Assembly (NCBI RefSeq): GCF_012935695.1
Contig: NZ_CP052859.1
Coordinates: 847,001 to 911,000, forward strand
From: Pseudomonas sp. ADAK18
Lineage (GTDB): Bacteria; Pseudomonadota; Gammaproteobacteria; Pseudomonadales; Pseudomonadaceae
DNA: 64,000 bases
Direction of reading: 5' to 3'
In this document: positions 63,370 through 64,000 of the stretch, piece by piece
Layout: every line of letters begins with the position of its first letter
How positions within the stretch are numbered: the first letter of the stretch is position 1
Made by a program: the position numbers and the translations under genes
The notes under the pieces: model-generated
What the model saw: only the letters and a program-made list of their open reading frames with translations
The model's database searches: none
Told to the model about the DNA's origin: nothing

Positions 63370-64000
63370 ATGTCGAACAAAGATGAGACGCCCAGCGATC
63401 TGATTCGCGCCCGGGACGTCGGCGGGTTCGACGTCTGGTCACTGCCCAGTTTCGACCCGCATCAGCCTGAACCAGAGCCTGAGCCTGTGGAAGAAGCACC
63501 GGCGCAGATGGAAGAGGTGCCGCTGGAGGAAGTCCAGCCATTGACCCTGGAAGAGCTCGAGAGCATCCGTCAGGAGGCTTACAACGAAGGTTTTGCCACC
63601 GGTGAGAAAGAAGGCTTCCACAGCACCACCCTCAAGGTGCGCCAGGAAGCTGACGCCGCCTTGAGCGTCAAGCTGGCCAGCCTGGAAACACTGATGGGCA
63701 GCCTGTTCGAGCCCATCGCCGAGCAAGACTCGCAGATTGAAAAGGCTATGGTCGGGTTGGTGGAGCACATCACTCGCCAGGTGATCCAGCGTGAGCTGGT
63801 ACTGGATTCCAGCCAGATCGAAAGCGTGATGCGCGAAGCCCTCAAGCTGTTGCCCTTGGGCGTCGGCAACGTGCGGCTGTACATCAACCCCCAGGATTTC
63901 GAGCAGGTCAAAGCCCTGCGCGAGCGCCATGAGGAAACCTGGCGCATCGTCGAAGACGCTTCGTTGCAGCCAGGTGGTTGCCGGGTGGAAACCGAACACA
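63370..64000 (+). CDS. fliH: Flagellar export ATPase regulator FliH, 3'-truncated by the window edge
   Basis: The frame starts at the ATG at 63370 (MSNKDETPSDLI), ten bases after fliG, and is still open at the last base (210 complete codons). After a charged N-terminus comes a Pro/Glu-rich stretch (about residues 30-60), the helix LEELESIRQEAYNEGFATGE, and FliH-type sequence up to RLYINPQDFEQVKALR. FliH regulates the FliI ATPase of the flagellar export apparatus. It is identified by position and pattern. Confidence 0.9.
   Translation, partial: MSNKDETPSDLIRARDVGGFDVWSLPSFDPHQPEPEPEPVEEAPAQMEEVPLEEVQPLTLEELESIRQEAYNEGFATGEKEGFHSTTLKVRQEADAALSVKLASLETLMGSLFEPIAEQDSQIEKAMVGLVEHITRQVIQRELVLDSSQIESVMREALKLLPLGVGNVRLYINPQDFEQVKALRERHEETWRIVEDASLQPGGCRVETEH

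Noticed and set aside
1..64000. tRNA, rRNA, CRISPR, insertion sequence or prophage genes
   Set aside because: No TTCGAATCC-type T-arm outside genes, no regularly spaced repeats, no transposase, integrase or phage structural genes seen.

Overview
The window looks like chromosomal DNA of a fluorescent Pseudomonas, most likely the P. fluorescens group. The reasons are GC-rich codon use, the flgFGHIJKL / fliC-flaG-fliD-fliS-fliT / fleQ-fleSR / fliEFGH order of a polar-flagellate pseudomonad, the phhR/phhABC locus, and many copies of Pseudomonas REP palindromes (core GTGGGAGCGGGCTTGC). No plasmid, prophage, insertion sequence, tRNA, rRNA or CRISPR array was seen. The species call is inference, since no database was searched.

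Layout. (1) 1-4.2 kb: the end of a DUF2066-type gene, an AI-2E/PerM family permease, hda, and two tandem NlpC/P60 lipoproteins. (2) 4.3-5.7 kb, minus strand: a lipoprotein PQQ/sorbosone-dehydrogenase-like beta-propeller. (3) 5.7-15.7 kb: the late cobalamin pathway (cobO, cobB, bluB, cobD, cobC, cobQ, cobP, cobT, a phosphatase, cobS) behind a cobalamin riboswitch. Stop and start codons overlap through cobO-cobQ and again from cobP on, but a 650-bp inverted repeat splits the cluster before cobP, and a REP pair is translated as the end of CobB. (4) 15.7-20.6 kb: a MarR regulator and MFS transporter that share a 16-bp palindromic operator, a 40-aa membrane peptide, a periplasmic glutathione-peroxidase-like protein, a FadL-type porin and two small unknown genes. 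(5) 20.6-21.5 kb: a stretch with no convincing gene. (6) 21.5-31.1 kb: a Sel1-like protein, rmuC, an SSS-domain hybrid histidine kinase, a DUF454 protein, a YecA/UPF0149 protein, recQ and a second MarR regulator. (7) 31.2-36.9 kb: a PlpD-type patatin autotransporter, a SelT/W-type thioredoxin-like protein, a glycine-rich membrane protein, an EamA exporter, an AraC regulator and a metallophosphoesterase. (8) 37-41.4 kb: phenylalanine hydroxylation and catabolism (phhA, phhB, phhC) divergent from its regulator phhR. (9) 41.6-64 kb: flagellar genes, running off the window inside fliH.

How it works together. The flagellar block shows a readable hierarchy. FleQ is preceded by a sigma-70-like promoter. 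Sigma-54 sites with exact GG-N10-GC geometry lie before flgF, fleS and fliE, and a FliA-type (sigma-28) site lies before fliC. A beta-ketoacyl-ACP synthase III sits alone between flgL and fliC, where other pseudomonads carry flagellin-glycosylation islands. The cobalamin block can adenosylate and amidate the corrin ring, attach the aminopropanol arm, make dimethylbenzimidazole and assemble the nucleotide loop.

The observations most worth following are the translated REP pair in cobB, the long inverted repeat before cobP, the twin MarR operators (one only 3 bp before its own start codon), the orphan KAS III gene, and the gene-free region with an 11-G run and a DnaA-box-like palindrome. I found no convincing undescribed multi-gene system.
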